Shown one piece after another: positions 44,801-56,000 of a DNA stretch of 64,000 nt; position 1 is the first letter of the stretch, and every line of letters begins with the position of its first letter. Position numbers and translations under genes: made by a program. Under the pieces are notes generated by a model that was not told the origin of the DNA, did not search any database, and was given only the letters and a program-made list of their open reading frames with translations. The stretch is from Strongyloides papillosus (taxonomy: Eukaryota; Nematoda; Chromadorea; Rhabditida; Strongyloididae), in the NCBI GenBank assembly GCA_005656395.1, contig SRSI01000012.1, positions 310,001-374,000 of the forward strand, read 5' to 3'.

Positions 44801-46247
44801 CCTTGAAACAAAGATAGAAGAATTTGAGAGGATAAAGAATAAAGTGGATTCACTCTATAAGAAATGGGTTGAAAACCATGCTGATAATTTGGAGAAATGC
44901 ATCGCACGCAAGGAAGATTGCAAGAAGTCTATAAGTAATCTTCAAAAAAAGCTTAATTTTACGTCAAAACAATGTAAAGCCAGAGAGGAGGAATTACATC
45001 GTGGTGAAAAGGAACTACAAGAGCTAAGTTCAAAAATCGATGAGCTTCAAAATGAAGAGGGAAGCGTTCTGGAAACTATAAATAATTTAGTTAAGGAAAG
45101 AGAAGAAAATAATAAATTGTTACAAATATGTAATGAAAGACTCAATTGTCACAGTGAAGTTTCCAGAATAAACCATCAAATAATTGAATTAAAAAATGAA
45201 ATTGATCGCTGCCAGTCACTTATTAATACAAGTAATGCGAAAATAGGCGAGCTTAGCAGTAAGGAAACATTATATAAGGAAAAGATTAGTTGCTTAAAGT
45301 ATACTTTCTACAATTTAATGAATCTTCTACCTGAGGAGTTAACCAAATTTCGAGATGATGAGATCTACTACATAAAACGTGTTCACGATGCTGAAATGGA
45401 GTTTATGGATTTATTAAATAATGATAATCGTGAAATGGCAGAGCAGACAACTGAAGTTGATATAAAAAGTTTGGAGGAATCTGAGCTTCAGACAATTATG
45501 ACAAAGGAGGAAGAAATTGAAAGAAAATTGAGGAATTTTAAATCTGCTTATCTTGATGAGGCCGATGACGATACATTGTCAAGATATTTGGAAAAACAGG
45601 AGATGTTTCTAAGTAACCTCAAGGAATACAACAAAGTCGACAAGGTATACAAGCAGCTTAAAGATAAATATGATAACTGGGTTGTTAGCAGAGCAAAAGA
45701 ATTTAATGAAGGTTTTGATGAAATTTCCAAATGCGTCAAAACTGTTTACCAAAAGATAACATACGGAGGAGATGCTGGACTTGAGTATTGTGATAAATTT
45801 GATCCTTACAACCTTGGTATTGACTATCAAATACGTCCTCCAAGTAAAGCCTGGAAGAAGATGACAGAATTATCAGGTGGTGAAAAGACTCTTGCCTCCT
45901 TAGCCTTAATCTTTGCCTTACATGAATATAATCCTACTCCTTTGTACATAATGGATGAGATTGATGCAGCATTAGACTTCAGAAATGTTGGCATCATTGG
46001 AGACTATATTAATGGAAGAACTACAAACGCACAATTCATAGTGATTTCACTACGAAAGGAAATGTATGAATTGGCTGATAAATGTATTGAGATCTGGAAA
46101 CTTGATGATAAAACCAGATCAGCATGTTCAAATATGTCTAAAGTCTATGAAGCGAACAAAAATTATGTTAAACTTGATGAATGGTATCTTAATTCTAACA
46201 TAAAGCAAAATCTTGAGGATTTGTATAGTTTATTAAATGCACTTTAA
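41891..46247 (+). CDS. smc-4: Condensin subunit SMC4
   Basis: ATPase of condensin, which compacts mitotic chromosomes. Exons 41891-41935, 41980-42375, 42419-43776 and 43817-46247; 1409 residues. The acidic N-tail is followed by YIELENFKSYYGVNKMGPFG and Walker A GPNGSGKSN (residues 154-162), the SMC4-type RFLILQGEVESISLLKPK, a coiled coil, the hinge (about 640-790: GFRGRLGDLAVVDKKYDTAL, then VTGGGKPISGLIGE), a second coiled coil, signature LSGGEKTLASLAL (about 1294) and Walker B PLYIMDEIDAALD. C. elegans also has DPY-27, an SMC4 paralogue for dosage compensation; the full set of ATPase motifs and a single copy here favour ordinary SMC4. Codon use is slightly less AT-biased than in neighbouring genes, as judged by eye. 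Confidence 0.97.
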
Positions 46248-46614
46248 AAGATTAAATTTCCACATTTTTTTTATCTCTATTGTATTATATTGTATAAAGT
46301 ATCTCTTGTATTTATTGGAATTAATAGTTAATAAATTATTGTATATACTGTCTTGTGTAAGAAATTATAGTTTTCAATTCTTTGATTATACTTTTCTATA
46401 TGTACAAATATTAATATATATCAATGAATAGTTATCAAATGTGTAAAAATGAAAAAAATACATAGAATTAACTTGATCTTCTAAAATATTCTTTTTATTT
46501 TAAAAAGAAAGCCGTGTACAATTTAGCATACTAATATTCAATTTTTTAAACATTTTTTCTTTATAAAATGCAATCAATTTATTTTAAATTCCCATAAATT
46601 TTCTGATTATTAAA
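46248..46614. other. Intergenic
   Basis: 367 nt between two plus-strand genes; T-rich, no supported ORF (the frame at 46237-46431 is a low-complexity run-on across the SMC4 stop). Confidence 0.5.
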
Positions 46615-47715
46615 ATGAATAACACTCCTTGTGTACTTAAAGAATTATATAACAAGCAGGTTCAAAGAAAACTTCAACGCATTGTTCAAAATGAATATAT
46701 TTTCAAACCACCTTGTGCAGAAGCTTTACCAAGAATTGTTGTTTTGGATGGTTGTAATATTGCTCGTGGATCATGTGGACCTCAAAGAGAGTAAGTCGTC
46801 TTAATAAGTAAATTTTTATTGGTTCATTTTAGATATTTTAATTGTGCAGGTCTCCTTGCGGCTATCAGATATTTTTTAATTCGTGACATTGATGTTATGA
46901 TTTTTATGCCTGTTATATATTTAAACAATGACAATCCATTTATAGCTGATTCTCATTTATTATTGGAATTGAAAAAATTTGATATCATAACCTTTACTCC
47001 TGCACGTGCTTCTCATCGTGGACGACCAGCATTTTTAAATTATGATGATTTGTATGTTCTTCATGCAGCAAAACGCTTTGGAGGAGTTATTGTTTCAAAT
47101 GACCGATATGCAGATATATTGAAACGCCAGCAATATCAACAATATCATCATATCATTACACATCAAAGATTAGACATTCAATTTATTCCTGTTGGTAAAA
47201 GCATTGTCAAATTTGGTAAAGATATCTTTTACAAATGTCTACCTAATATTGAATTTTCCACCACCTCACAAGATACTCCTGTTACAATGAATCAAAGATC
47301 ACTCTTTTGTATGCCATTTGACGCGGATTATGAAAAAGTTGCTTTTCGTGGAAGACATTGGTCGAAAAGTAGAAGGCTAGAAATTATACGTGCAATTGAT
47401 ACTTTGCTTCACAACTTAGAAAGCAAATGCTGTATTTATGATTACACAAGTCATGTCGCTACTTTAAGTCCACTCCTGAACGTTCAATTTGCAAATTGCT
47501 TCCCAACATATGATAAAACAAGAAGAAAGGGACCAATTAATACATTACATATTAACGAAACGTTGAGTAATTATTCAAATTTGGAGAGCAACACAGAAGA
47601 GAACTATACTCTTACACCACGTGAATTGCAAATTATAGCATTCAAAGAATCTTTTGAAAGATTCTCAGAACAACTTAAAAAGAAGAATTCAAACAGCAAA
47701 TTATCAACTGCTTAA
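46615..47715 (+). CDS. NYN/PIN-like ribonuclease, ZC3H12A (MCPIP1) / REGE-1 type
   Basis: Exons 46615-46790 and 46833-47715 (42-nt intron, phase 2), 352 residues. The Zc3h12a-like nuclease domain runs from about residue 48 to 215: RIVVLDGCNIARGS (first catalytic Asp), FNCAGLLAAIRYFLIRDID, VMIFMPVIYL, LLLELKKFDIITFTPARASH, YDDLYVLHAAKRFGGVIVSN with the Asp of SNDRYADIL, then HQRLDIQFIPVG. In this family the acidic residues bind Mg2+ and cut mRNA 3' UTRs; C. elegans REGE-1 regulates fat-related mRNAs. I do not see the CCCH finger that follows the nuclease in MCPIP1. The tail is polar and lacks a domain. Confidence 0.92.
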
Positions 47716-48108
47716 GGCTGTTATTAATGGTTCTTTAATTTTTATTTTGAACTAAGGATATTGTATTTTTTAATTACTATACTTAATATTCTAATACTTA
47801 TTTATACTCATGGAATATAATTAATACTAAAATAAAGTGTTTTATGGACAAAAGTCGTGTTTTTTTTATTTATTTTTTAAATACACTTATACTATAAAAA
47901 TCCTTAATTACGTTGCACAAATAATTTTTCAAAAATATTTCCCATATTTTTCTTAGAAAGTCATTTTAGGTTATCAAAAGAAAAAGACTCCTGAACTATA
48001 AAGCAATCATTAGAAGAAATCAATCTACATCTCTCCAAAATGTATAGCGCTAAGAAATACTATAAAAATGCTGTTTATTTTTATTAATAATATTTATTTC
48101 TAGACAAA
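47716..48108. other. Intergenic
   Basis: 393 nt; AATAAA at 47831-47836 serves the preceding gene. An acceptor-like TATTTCTAG lies just before the MFAP1 start, consistent with trans-splicing. Confidence 0.55.
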
Positions 48109-49455
48109 ATGAATTCTCTAAATAAGACAGTCGCTTCTAGGATATCAAAAATAACTACAAATGTGGCCGCTGTCCCAATCAAAAATGAAAAAGGACAAGT
48201 TGTGATGAAAAAAGTCAAAGTCCAAAGATATGTAGCAGGAAAAGCTCCTGTTTGTAGTGACAGTGATTCTGACGATAGTATTGAAGTTGTAGATAAAGAT
48301 GAATTTGATAAAATTGGTACCAAAAGTTCTCGAGGCACTAATGAATCAAATGTTGTTGAAAAGTATTCCAATGATATTAAGGATGAGTCTGAATCTGAAT
48401 CATCAGAGGATGAAGAAGAAATTGAAAGGAGAAGAATGAGACTTAAAGCAAAAATTCAAAAAGAGGAACATGATGAAATGGAGAGCATATATGACAATGA
48501 TGAACTAGAATTGGATGATGATGAAGATAATGTGAAAAAACGGAGAGCTTTATTAAAATCTCAGAAACTGAAAGATGAAGACGATGAAATTCAAAACGAT
48601 AGTAAATTAGATTATGAAAGTAGTGAAGAAGAGAGCAGTGAAGAAGAATCAGAGGAAGAAGATGATGTCCCACGTTTGAAGCCTGTATTTGTGCCTAGGA
48701 AAGATCGTGTAACACTATTGGAAATTCAAAAAGAGAAGGAAGCGGAAATAGAAGCAGAACTGGAGGAAGAAAAAAGAAAAGAAGCACGGAAACAGCAGAG
48801 TGTTACTTTACTTGAGATGACATTAAAAGCAGAGAAAGAAGCCGAAGAAGTCAAGAAATTGGCTGATGCTTTGGATTTCACAGAAATAGTTACAGATGAT
48901 GATGATGACGAGATTGCCTATGAATTGTGGAAGATACGGGAGATGAATCGACTTAAAAGAGATAGAGAAGAACGGGAAATGTAAGTGACAAAAATTGTTA
49001 TTATTATTATTTTTCTTTTAAGGTATGCTCGTGAACAAGAAGAAATTGAAAAACTACGTAATATGACGGAGGAGGAACGTGATAAGTATTTTGAAATAAA
49101 TCCTAAAATTATAACAAATAAACAGGATAAGGGGAAACTTAAATTCTTGCAAAAATACTTTCACAGGGGTGCATTCTTCTTGGATAAAGACGATGAAGTT
49201 TTGCATCGAGATTTTACTGAATCAACTTTGGATGATAACTTTGATAAAACGGTACTTCCTAAAGTAATGCAAGTCAAGAATTTTGGTAAATCCTCTAGGA
49301 GCAAGTGGACACATTTGACAGCCGAAGATACTACAGATCATCAGGGAGCATGGGCAGCAAAAACAAATTATAATCAGAAATTCACAGCAAAACACGCAGC
49401 TGGTATGAAGAATATTTTTGTGAAACCCACCAGTTTAAAGAGAAAGCATGAGTAA
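48109..49455 (+). CDS. mfap-1: Spliceosomal protein MFAP1
   Basis: Component of the B complex of the spliceosome. Exons 48109-48980 and 49023-49455 (42-nt intron, phase 2; acceptor CTTTTAAG), 434 residues, near the human length (439). The N-terminal half is acidic and coiled coil ([39 protein letters not shown]). The C-terminal MFAP1 domain shows [59 protein letters not shown] and [19 protein letters not shown] sequence (here [16 protein letters not shown]). The start is ATG 48109 after an acceptor-like tract. Confidence 0.97.
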
Positions 49456-50790
49456 AATTTTTGATTTATTTTTTTATTAATTGTTTTTGTAAATAAGAAT
49501 GTTTTTTTTAACTCAAGAAATATATTTTTCACGTAGTTGATTTTAATTAGTCATTTACAGTTGTTATTTATGATAGATGTCGAAGTGACAAGAAATAAAT
49601 GGAATTTAGCAGTCAATAATTTAATTATTTCAAGATCGTCGATCAAGATGAATAAATGATGTTTTTTAGCTTTTTACTAAAGAAAATTGACATATTGGGA
49701 ATATAATTTTAAATTTGATAACAACTAATAACTATCATATTGTAAATGTAATTTTGTTCCTTGTAAATGAAGCAGATGAATAACAGCTTTGTAAAATGAA
49801 CTTAAAATTTCTATTCTTCCAATATTTATTGTATTTATTTTGTATTATATGAAAAATTGTAAATAGATCTGTAAAATAATTATGAGATAAAATTATATAA
49901 TACTATTTTTTTTGCTTATCACATACTAAAATGATTAGAATATCTCAATATAATTCCTTCATCTTTTGTGACTTTTCAGAACGTTTTTTGAGTACCAAGA
50001 TTTAAAATTTACCACTTCACTACGTTTCAATAATTATTTTGATAATAGTGATCTTATTAAATGATAACAATGTGTAAAATTAAAATAAGTGTAATATTTT
50101 AAAATAAAATTTGATCAAACATTGTTTTTTTTGTTTAACCAGTTTTCTGATAGCTTTAGTTTTTTAAGTTAATGAGATTATGGTAATTTTTATTTTAACT
50201 TGGTCTGTAGAATTCAATAATGTACTCGCAATTAGATAAACATATTTCTAAATCGTCTGATTTATCACATAATTAACATCACATAAGTATCCAAAGTATC
50301 TATTTTGTTGATTGATACGTTAATGAAGTCAAAGCTGGGATAATAATGTAAATTAAAAAATTAAATTGGAAAGTTAATTCTTTATTTATGAATTTATTAA
50401 CAAATATATTTTGAACTTTTAAGTTGCTTTAAATTCAAATGTATAATGTTTTATTTGAAACATCATTTAAGCGAATAGCTACTGTTTATCACTCTGTCCA
50501 CAGTAATGATTAGAATATCATTTTGTATTCGGGATTATAACAAATATTGGTATGCATATGTTATAAAAACTACAATCAACAACTAATGTATTTTTTAAAA
50601 ACCTATGTACTTAAAAATTCCATAGTATTAAGGTGTACTCGTTCTTCAAATTAATAGTTCAAATACTTTTTATGAAGTTACAGAGAGATTTTGTTGTTTT
50701 TATACTGAGAGACACATTAGTCCAAACTATTGTGTCTTTTTCTTTACTAAATTGTGGTTAATAAAGTTTGTTATACCTTATTTCTATAAA
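49456..50790. other. Intergenic
   Basis: 1.3 kb AT-rich between MFAP1 and Mago, with no supported ORF on either strand. Confidence 0.45.
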
Positions 50791-51240
50791 ATGGAAAGTT
50801 CCAATGGAGATTTCTACTTACGTTACTACGTCGGACACAAAGGGAAATTCGGTCATGAGTTTTTGGAATTTGAATTTAATGGAAATGGCCGTTTACGTTA
50901 CTGTAACAATTCCAATTACAAAAACGATACAATCATTAGGAAAGAATGCGGAGTCAACAAAATTGTTTTAGATGAACTAAAACGCATAATAGATGATTCT
51001 GAAATTCTTAAGGAATCAGACGAGCATTGGCCAGAGGCAAGTAACGTAGGTACACAAGAACTTGAAATCCTCTACAATGGTGAACATATTTCTTTCCAAA
51101 CTTCCAAAATTGGTGCTATACAAGAAGTAAATGAATGTGATGATGCCGATGGCTTAAGAGTTTTTTATTACTTAACTCAAGATTTGAAATGTTTGGTTTT
51201 ATCAATAATTTCTCTTCATTTTAAAATTAAACCAATCTAA
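50791..51240 (+). CDS. mag-1: Mago nashi, exon-junction complex core
   Basis: 149 residues in one exon. The open frame extends 13 codons upstream without family support, so the ATG at 50791 ([20 protein letters not shown]) is the start. Mago pairs with Y14/RNP-4 in the exon-junction complex, acting in mRNA localisation, surveillance and germline sex determination in nematodes. The whole protein matches the family: [54 protein letters not shown] and [19 protein letters not shown]. Small departures from the near-invariant animal sequence are seen at CNNSNYKND (Cys for Ala) and at [12 protein letters not shown]. Confidence 0.98.
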   Translation: MESSNGDFYLRYYVGHKGKFGHEFLEFEFNGNGRLRYCNNSNYKNDTIIRKECGVNKIVLDELKRIIDDSEILKESDEHWPEASNVGTQELEILYNGEHISFQTSKIGAIQEVNECDDADGLRVFYYLTQDLKCLVLSIISLHFKIKPI

Positions 51241-53000
51241 GTGGAGATATCACATAAAATTTTAATATAATTTATCATGTTTATTGTCATTTTAAATTTA
51301 AAAATTATCTCTTTGTTCTTTTTTTTTCAAATAAATAATATAACTTTTTTCGTCACTGATTTTAGGAGATTTATAACAAATAACATATGTAAACAAGTTA
51401 AAAGCTTTTAGAATGGTATATTATTTTATCAAGTATAAAATAGACACAGACCTGTGAGGAGAACGTTAAAATTATGCTACTTGGTATAATTTCACTATTT
51501 ACATTAAGAATGGTTAGTAATTTTCTTTGAAATGGTAAAATTATAAAAAACTGTGATTTTAAGTGCTATATTTTTACTTTGAAAACCCGACTTCATTAAT
51601 TTTTTTGATTATGTGTGATTATTGGACTCCCTTGTTCCGATCATTTAGAGTATTTTAAAATAATAATAAGATTACTATCTTTATTTAACCATCCATCTAT
51701 GATAATTTAGTAATAATTAGCATAACACTATTTATTCTTTCACAAATAATTGACTTACAATAATTTTTTTTTCATTTCTTTTTTTAAATAGTATTAATGT
51801 ATATGTGTAATTATTATTACAATAATGCAATATTATCACATCAATTATACTTCAATTCAACTTTCAATATTAAGTGTGTTGTATAAAAATATTATACATA
51901 GAATCAATTATTTAATATTTCTTTTCAAATGTAAAGTGTGAAAATAGTTAAGCCACATCTTAAACAAAAAATCTCATGCTTTAAAATAAAACAGTACATC
52001 ATTGATTATACTTTATTATAGTGCTAGATTATAGTATAATATTTACCTAACTGTTTTACTTTACTTACTCTTAATCATCATAAATTAAATTAAAATAAAA
52101 TCGTCATGTATTATTTTACTATTCATCTCTTAAAATTTAACGCAATCTTCTAAGTAGTCTCTTCCCAAAATGTGATTGACGGCGCTTCCTTCTCCATTTT
52201 ACTGCTCTCCTAAAAGATATTGGGGTTGTTGATAGGAGATATAATAAAAGTAAGAATAAAATGATTTCTTTTATTTGAGATCTACTAAAATAAATAGAAA
52301 GAGAATTGATACATAGATGATTAAGATGCCGTCTATATCATATTTTTATGCCACCTTCTTTCCTCTCTTTAAATGTTTACTGGGATAAAATGAGGTCTAC
52401 ACTTTTTCTGAATGTTCGCATCATATTATAATCAAGTGCTCATTTTTATTTGTAGTATACATAAAATAAATCTTTTCTAATCACTTCATAATTCCTATTT
52501 TCATTGATTTCAAAATGCATATTTGGCTTGTTTGTTTAATATATCTTCAGAATCGTTATATCCCGCTTCTATAGGTCAATCTATTAAAAGTTTTATCTAT
52601 GTTTGACCTTTAATTATTTTTTTTATTATTACTAATACATTTTTATATTGCATGCTCTTTTTGAATCGAATACATTTAATTTATCTGCATTTAAATTATT
52701 AAAAAAAACTATTCGTTTTAATATTATTTTAACTTGAAATATTGTTTATTACAATGAAATTTCTAGTTTTAGCTTATTTGTTTTCTAAAATTAAGATGAT
52801 TATTATGATTTCTTTTAGTATTGCGTATTATTATAAATGTTAACATTATTATTATGCATCTTTACTATTATAAAAAGTATTTTGCATTTGCAATTAAACT
52901 TCTATAAATCTTTTTCAGTAACCACTAAATTTTTATTTAATTTTTATTCTTTATAATTATATTTAATTTTGTTATATTGTTTCAAATATTTTGATTTATA
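51241..53000. other. Intergenic upstream of dystrophin
   Basis: 1.76 kb AT-rich. No supported ORF; Mago 3' flank at the left, dystrophin promoter side at the right. Confidence 0.5.
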
Positions 53001-56000
53001 ATGTTATTTTCTGGTGGGGCATCAGGCTCTAGTAAACCAAAAAAAGAAGAAAGAAAGGAAAAAAAAGCAGAAAAAAGTAAGTAATATTATTTATATTTAT
53101 TACTATTTATTAATCAGATGAACGTTATGATATCCAAGAACAAGTTTTCAGTAAATGGGCTTCTTGGCTAATTGAAGATAGTAATGTAGAGAATTTTAAA
53201 GATTTAGGTGATCATAAATTTTTAATTAAACTTGGAGAATATATATCCGGTCAAAGTATTCCTACTACTAATCATAGACACCAAGATATTGATAATGTGT
53301 TTGCGACACTAATACCAGATCTAGAGGATAAAATTTACTTAATTCCTATAAATGAAGTTGTTGAAGGAGTACCAAAAACTGTATCCAGTATGATTTGGCA
53401 AATCATTCAAGTATACTGGAAAAAATTTGCTCCACCTGGGATGAATGAACTAAAATTAAGTGAAGCAATCAAAAACTGGTGTCTAGAAGCTTGTTCTCAA
53501 TATAATGAAATTACAATAAGTGATTTTACTTCAAGTTGGAGAGATGGAATAGCGTTAAATGCGCTAATTGCAAGTTACGATCCAACTTTAGTAGATATGG
53601 ATGAAATTCATAGTATGAAGGGTGATGAAAGAATAGAAAATGCACTTAATATAGCAAAGTATAAATTAAATGTACCAAAATTGCTGACAACAAAAGATTT
53701 CAGTTCAGAATATTTAGATAATAGAAGCGTGGTTCTCTATTTAATGACACTTTATTTATGTTTGGTAAAAGAAACATCAGATAAATCAAACGAAAAAACA
53801 GTAAAACAACCATCTGAAATAAGAAAAGATGAAATTAAAATGATCTCGCCTGAAACTGTTGAAGCCCTTCAAAATTTTAATCAAAACATTCAAATGACTG
53901 GTGAGGAGCAACAGCAAATGCACCAAGAACAAATTAATCAATTATCTTCTCTAATTCAACAAACATCTCAAAGTACCAGTAAAGAAAATCCTGAACCACA
54001 ACCAGAATACACAATTCGCTCTAGAAAATCATCTTCCTCTTCACAAAAAAGTATGAGCAAAAAGAGAATGAAAAAGTATGAAGAGCAATTAAAAGAATAT
54101 GAGGCTTGTTTGGAGCAAGTTTTAGTATGGTTGTTAGAAGCAGAGGAGGAACTTAATAATATGGGTCACGTCTCAACAACAGACGTTGAGAAATTAAAAG
54201 AACAATTCAAACAACATGAACAATTTATGTTATCTTTGACACAATCACAGGATTCTGTTGGTAAAGTTTTAGCTAGAGGTCAACATTTAAGTCAAAAGTT
54301 AGATGATGAACAATGTACATCAGTTATATCACAATTACTAATTGTTAATCAAAGATGGGAGACTGTTCGTGAAAAGGCAATGGAAAGACAGACAGAACTT
54401 CAATCAAATTTAAATTGTCTTCAATTACAACAATTGAATGAAATTTCTAAATGGCTTGATGATATGGAAGGTATAATGGAAAAAAGACAAACAATTGGTA
54501 GTGATATTGATGAAATTCAAAGACAGATCAAAGACCATGAAGATATTCAAGAAATGATTAGTGTTCAACAAACTAATATTGAAAAATTATCCACTTTTGT
54601 TGCTGTTATTGATGTTGATAGTGATTCATCGGAAGAAGCAAAATATGATATTTTAGAAAAAAAATTACATGAAGTTGGACAAAGATGGGTTACTATATGC
54701 GAATGGGCAGAGAACCGTGCTAATGCTTTAGACGGTCTTGTTGAACTACAAACTCAATATAGAAATGAACTTGAAGGATTAGGCAAATGGTTAGATATCA
54801 AGGAAAATGAAATAGGTTTTCTTAAATCAACTGATCTTCTTGAAAGTGAGAATGATATTAAAGAACAACTCTTATTACTACAAAAAATAGAAACTGATTT
54901 AGAAAAGGAACATTCAAGTTTTGTCAAATTATCTCAATTATGTATGGAATTAGTAGGTAAATATGATAAAACAAACGCTTCTGAAGCAAATAAAATTAGA
55001 AATGATCTTGATATCATTACATCAAGGTGGGATAACATTGTAACTCGTTTAGAGGAGCACAGTCAAAATCTAATTAAAAGTGGGAAAACTGGAGAACCAT
55101 ACTTACAACAATTAGCTGCTGAAAATGAAAAAAATACTTTAGATAGTAGTTTAGGAACAACAGTTCAGTTTCCTTCAATGGAAACATCTTATTGCATCAC
55201 AACATCTCCATCTTCTGAAAAAAAGATACAACAACAAACATCACAATCAGAAATGGAAGTTGTTGATGAATTTGTACATGCAGTTGGTGAATTGAATGAT
55301 CAAATACAACCATTGTATGATTGGCAAAGAACATTTAAGATGAATTTGGCACCTGAAACTCTTCCAATAATGATAAAAGTTTGTCAAAAAAAGTTAAATG
55401 AAATCAAAGATTGTGAAGTTAAAGTTGATGGATTACAAAATAAGCTTATGACTATTGAGGAAGGAGTTTTATCAAAAGAAAATTTACAAATTGTAAATGA
55501 TGTCTTTGACAATTTTATGAAAAAATGGAGTTTAATAGTTAAGAAAATATCTGAATGCCTGGAAGAGTTAACTGAAAAAAATACTGATTTAGAAAAAAGT
55601 ACACAAATAGCTAATACTTTAAATGATTGGTTAACAAAAATTGAAGGTGTATTAAGAGAAATTACTAAAATATCTGAACCAGATCAGAGAATAAATAGAC
55701 TTAAGAAGATTGCTGATCAATTAGATGCACAGGAAAAAAATTTAGTTTATCTTCAAAAAACAATACCTAATAGTGAAAAAGTGAAAAAACTTCAATATCG
55801 TATGATATCTATTTTAACTAGTATTCAAAAGTGTCAACAAAATGAGAGTAAAGCTACATTAAATGAATGGGTTAATAAAATGGAACAAAACTTAAAAGGT
55901 GGAGATATTTTCCCAGGTAATGTAGAACTTCTTAATGAAGAATTAAATAGAATTGAACGGTTGGTAGCCGAAATGTTAGAAACCAAAAAAAGAAACACAG

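Noticed and set aside
46237..46431. ORF overlapping the end of SMC4
   Set aside because: Out-of-frame run-on into T-rich 3' UTR.
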